Part shown: positions 61,020 through 64,000 of the stretch, in pieces
How positions within the stretch are numbered: position 1 is the stretch's first letter
How the letters are laid out: each line of letters starts with the position of its first letter
Assembly (NCBI GenBank): GCA_021442155.1
Contig: CM038214.1
Coordinates: 22,159,808 to 22,223,807, forward strand
Length of the DNA: 64,000 nucleotides
Origin: Cymbidium sinense
Taxonomy: Eukaryota > Streptophyta > Magnoliopsida > Asparagales > Orchidaceae
Direction of reading: 5' to 3'
Translations under genes and position numbers: made by a program
The notes under the pieces: model-generated
Database searches by the model: none
What the model saw: the letters and a program-made list of their open reading frames with translations, nothing else
What the model was told of the DNA's origin: nothing

Positions 61020-62450
61020 ACATTCTAATTAGCATTTTATGATTTGTGATGGTGCAAGCTCAAACTAATTATACAATATCATGCTAAACATATTATATTG
61101 TGAATTAAGGCACTATATTATATTATAATATATGATGTTATATTATAATTTACTATAATATAATATATTGTCTAACATTACTCCTCATTAAAATCACTTA
61201 AAAGGAACAAATAACAAAATTTACTCAAAATATGAATAATGTTCATTTTGGATGTAAAATTGTTATTTTTCTATTAGAAATGGTACAAAATAGCATAATT
61301 TTGGTGTTGCTTCTTGGTGTGTGTAGTGAATTAGGCTAAATTCTTCCATCTCAACCTTCAAATTAACATTTTTTGTGAGTTTTGACCCAATGTATTATAA
61401 CAAAATTAAAATATACTAAAATGTACAGTAACATTTAGTAACACACCACCAGTTTCATATAAATGTGAAGTTATATTATTATGTACATTATATTTTAATA
61501 TGTTTTCATATAATATATTATCTGACATTACACCTTAAAATCAATCACTTTAAACAAAAAATTTATAAAATTTGGTTGAAAAATGAACATTTATTTTGGA
61601 TGTAGAATTCCATTCTTTTGATTAAATGACACACCATAGCACACCCCCAATGATGTTCCCAAAAGCTTACCTTAATTTTGGCCAAATCCCATTATCTCAG
61701 CCTATAAATCAATATTTTTATGAATTATACTAGTACAAACTCTACTACATCATACTATAACAAACTAAAATATGCTAAACAATAAGTAGTAATACACAAT
61801 AGTATGCTATAATGCTTGAAGCTACACAATGTTATGGCATCCTATATTATAATACACTATAACATATTACATTATATTATATTGCATATCACATCACAAA
61901 GGATTGCTTAAGATAAAAAATTATAAAATTAGTCTAAATAATAAAAAACTATATATTTTAGTCGTATCACTTACATATTTTAAATTGAAATAATAAATTA
62001 TTATGCTATTCTCTAACTATTATGAATTTGGCCAAATTCCACCATTTTAAAGTCTAAATCAACATTTTTATAAATAACATTAGTGTAGGCTCGATTGCAT
62101 GATTGTAAAATACTAAAAGAATTTAAAATGCACTGAACAATATATTATGATATATGATATTATACTATGCTACAACATATAATATTTATTTTAAACATAA
62201 AATCTTAATTTTTAGACTATAAGTGGTGTAGCACACCTTTGGTACTAAAACCTAATTCCCACTTCAAATTTAATAAATTTCATCATCTGATTTATTAAAT
62301 CAATATTTTTAAGAATTATATTAATATAGACTATAGGGCACAATACCATAATATACTAAAACATTTCAAAACATCTTATAACATCCAAAAACACATCACT
62401 ACATGCTCAAATATATCATGCTACATTACACTATAATATATGGTAATATA
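61020..62450 (+). repeat. AT-rich satellite-like array, unit about 350 bp
   Basis: The anchor AA.ATTTTTATGA-TTA occurs at 61365, 61711, 62061 and 62302, and CATTTTGGATGTA.AAT at 61244 and 61594. This gives units of about 346-350 bp, with the last shortened to about 240 bp. Each unit also carries TTTGGCC/AAATTCC.CCAT and a patch of TATAATATA words that are self-complementary. No coding capacity. Confidence 0.85.
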
Positions 62451-62589
62451 ATATGATTTAGGGTATTCAAATCTCTAATAGTCAAGGGAAAGTCTCTTGA
62501 AGACATTTTCTTTAGCCACCACAACTAAGTTAGGATTAGGTCATTCTTTAGATCTACTCCTAATTACATATTTATTCAAGGTTTAAGGT

Positions 62590-62905
62590 TTTGGGTTTAG
62601 GGTTAGGGTTTAGGGTTACTTTATGGTATAAGGTTTAGCATTTAGGGTTAGTTTAGGGTTTAAGGTTAGTTTAGGGTTTAGAGTTTTGGGTTTAGGGTTT
62701 AGGGTTGTATGTTTTAGGGTTTAGGGTTTATGGTTTTTGGTTTTGGGTTTTAAGGTTTAGGGTATAGAGTTTAGGGTTTAGGGTTTAGGGTTTAGTGTTT
62801 AGGGTTTATGTTTTTTAAGATTTAGTGTTTAAGGTTTGGGTTTATGTTTAGGGTTTAAGTTTTAATTTAGGACTTAGGGTTTAGGTTTTAGGCTTTAAAG
62901 TTTAA
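62590..62905 (+). repeat. Degenerate telomere-like array, left block
   Basis: Dozens of TTTAGGG heptamers and near variants (TTAGGGTTTAGGG, TTTAAGG, TTTTGGG, TTTATGG) fill this stretch with irregular phase. TTTAGGG is the usual plant telomere unit; on this strand it is oriented as at the right end of a chromosome. The high degeneracy indicates an old interstitial or subtelomeric array, not a live telomere. Confidence 0.95.
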
Positions 62906-62984
62906 GTTTTCTTTTAGTGGATAACAAATTAAAATTTAACATTTATTCTTTTTGATTTCGTCAACCAAGTAGCACCCCACATTT

Positions 62985-63376
62985 TTTAAGACACAAGCGA
63001 TGGCATAGATCAAAACCCCCACAGAGAAAATCGAAAACCCTAGATAAGTAGAACTGTCTCTATTATAAAGACACAGTTCCATAAGCACTTGATCGGATCG
63101 ATCATTCTTCAGTTTCTCTAATTCCCATTAGAACCACCCCGCCTCTTGAGTAGTGGGATTTGCCATCATATCCCCAATCTTTCCCTCCGCCACCACCACG
63201 GCTGTAACCTATGTTGATCCTCCTACCTCTATAACCACCATTGCTCCGACCACCACCTCCATATCCACCAGCTCTCCAGATTCCCCACCACCACTGCCAT
63301 CTCCTCCTTTGCCTCCACCATTAGATCTAGACTGAGCTTAGTTGACAGTGATGTTCCTGCCATCAAAGTTTTGTCC
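62985..63376 (-). pseudogene. Glycine-rich RNA-binding protein gene fragment (GRP7/8-like)
   Basis: On the minus strand from 63376 the frame reads GQNFDGRNITVN, then a stop where Glu is usual, then AQSRSNGGG. This is the end of the RNA-recognition motif and the start of the glycine-rich tail of plant GR-RBPs ('LDGRNITVNEAQSR-GGG'). After a frameshift the tail continues with GYGGGGRSNGGYRG and YSRGGGGG to about 63150, and the following bases would be the end and 3' flank. These proteins bind RNA in stress and clock-related control. Only the end of the RRM and the tail are present, with a stop and a shift, and both sides are telomere-like repeat. The plus-strand Pro/Thr/Ser-rich frame over the same bases is its shadow. 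Confidence 0.82.
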
Positions 63377-63379
63377 ATT

Positions 63380-63716
63380 CTTAGGGTTTTGGGTTAGTTT
63401 AGGGTTTAGGGTTTATGGTTAGTTTATGGATTAGTGTTTAGGGTTTAGGGTTTTGGGTTTAGGGTTTAGGGTTGTAGGTTTTAGGGTTTATGGTTTAAGG
63501 TTTAGGGTTTTAGGATTTAGGGTTTAGTGTTTAAGGTTTAGGATTTTAGGATTTAGGGTCTAAGGTTTATGGTTTAGGGTTTATGGTTTAGGGTTTACGA
63601 TTTAGGATTTACAAATTTAAGGTTTAGAATTTAGGGTTAGGGTTGTAGGTTTAGGGTTAGTTTTAGGGTTGTTGGTTTAGGTTCAGGGTTTAGGGTTTAG
63701 GATTTAGGGTTTGGTC
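63380..63716 (+). repeat. Degenerate telomere-like array, right block
   Basis: The same heptamer family as the left block, in the same orientation, starting immediately after the RNA-binding-protein fragment. It again has TTTAGGG mixed with TTTATGG, TTTAAGG and GTAGGTT variants. Confidence 0.95.
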
Positions 63717-64000
63717 TTTTTTTAATTAAGTAAACTGGTAAGTTTATGCTTATTTAGTTTATTTTTTATTTGTTTGAGTTTATTTTATTTTTATTTTTAT
63801 TTAGGTTTATTTTTTTGTTTAGTTTAATTTATTTATTTTAGGTTTATTTATTTTAGTTTAGGTATTTTATTTTAGTTTATTTTTTAAGTTTAGGTTTATT
63901 TGTAATTGAGTTTTATTTTATTTTTTTTTAGGTCTAGGTTTTATTTTTTATTTTAGGTTTATGTTTAGGTTTTTATTTTTTTTTTTTAGGTTTAGGTTTT
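63717..64000 (+). repeat. T-rich tract with TTTAGGTTTATTTT words
   Basis: The telomere-like array grades into a run of T-rich text in which TTTAGGTTTA and TTTATTTTA recur, ending at the window edge. It looks like a further eroded or slipped form of the same array. Confidence 0.85.

Noticed and set aside
63153..63335. Pro/Ser/Thr-rich plus-strand frame that looks like a cell-wall protein
   Set aside because: It is the antisense of the glycine-rich tail of the RNA-binding-protein fragment; the minus-strand reading carries the recognisable RRM end.

Overview
The window looks like plant (angiosperm) nuclear DNA that is almost entirely repeats and decayed insertions. I found no intact protein-coding gene. 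Four things point to a plant nucleus: long degenerate TTTAGGG (plant-type telomere) arrays at the right end; several plant-type LTR-retrotransposon and LINE fragments, nearly all broken by stops and frameshifts; a decayed copy of mitochondrial nad1 exon 1; and a decayed plastid-type tRNA-Thr(GGU). The species cannot be named from this sequence.

Layout. 1-5815 is copy A of a segment that recurs in the same orientation at 35640-41659 (copy B); each carries a broken retrotransposon Gag remnant. 5.8-12.4 kb is mostly unrecognised, with a small Ty1/copia-like Gag fragment near 9.75 kb. 12.4-18.3 kb is a composite block bracketed by a 273-bp direct repeat. It holds two long (AT)n tracts, the plastid-like tRNA-Thr relic and a decayed Ty3/gypsy Gag-Pro-RT fragment. 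18.3-34.2 kb is largely unrecognised but holds a minus-strand chromovirus-type RT remnant (22.5-22.75 kb) and the nad1 exon 1 relic (24.7-25.07 kb). 34.27-35.27 kb is a minus-strand Ty3/gypsy RT relic that lies directly before copy B. 44.3-44.7 kb is a minus-strand LINE endonuclease relic. 44.95-46.4 kb holds an LTR promoter/primer-binding-site-like junction and the 5' part of another Ty3/gypsy element. 48.8-53.7 kb is AT-rich repeats followed by an odd stretch saturated with GGTCAA/TTGACC words. 53.9-58.4 kb is the longest mobile element here, a Tat-like Ty3/gypsy polyprotein relic with protease end, RT, RNase H and integrase in order. 58.6-62.45 kb is a chain of tandem repeats (about 415 bp, then about 350 bp). 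62.6-63.7 kb is telomere-like repeat interrupted by a minus-strand piece of a glycine-rich RNA-binding protein gene.

How the parts relate. There is no operon-like or pathway organisation. The left 45 kb reads as an old graveyard in which organelle DNA and retroelement pieces have decayed together. Where I could compare a relic with its family, many of the differences are C-to-T and G-to-A, as expected from deamination of methylated cytosine in silent nuclear DNA. How far the organelle-derived DNA extends beyond the two recognised relics is unknown. I did not find a convincing new biological system. The most unusual structures are the telomere-repeat/RNA-binding-gene sandwich, the GGTCAA-saturated kilobase and the 6-kb duplication spanning about 30 kb.
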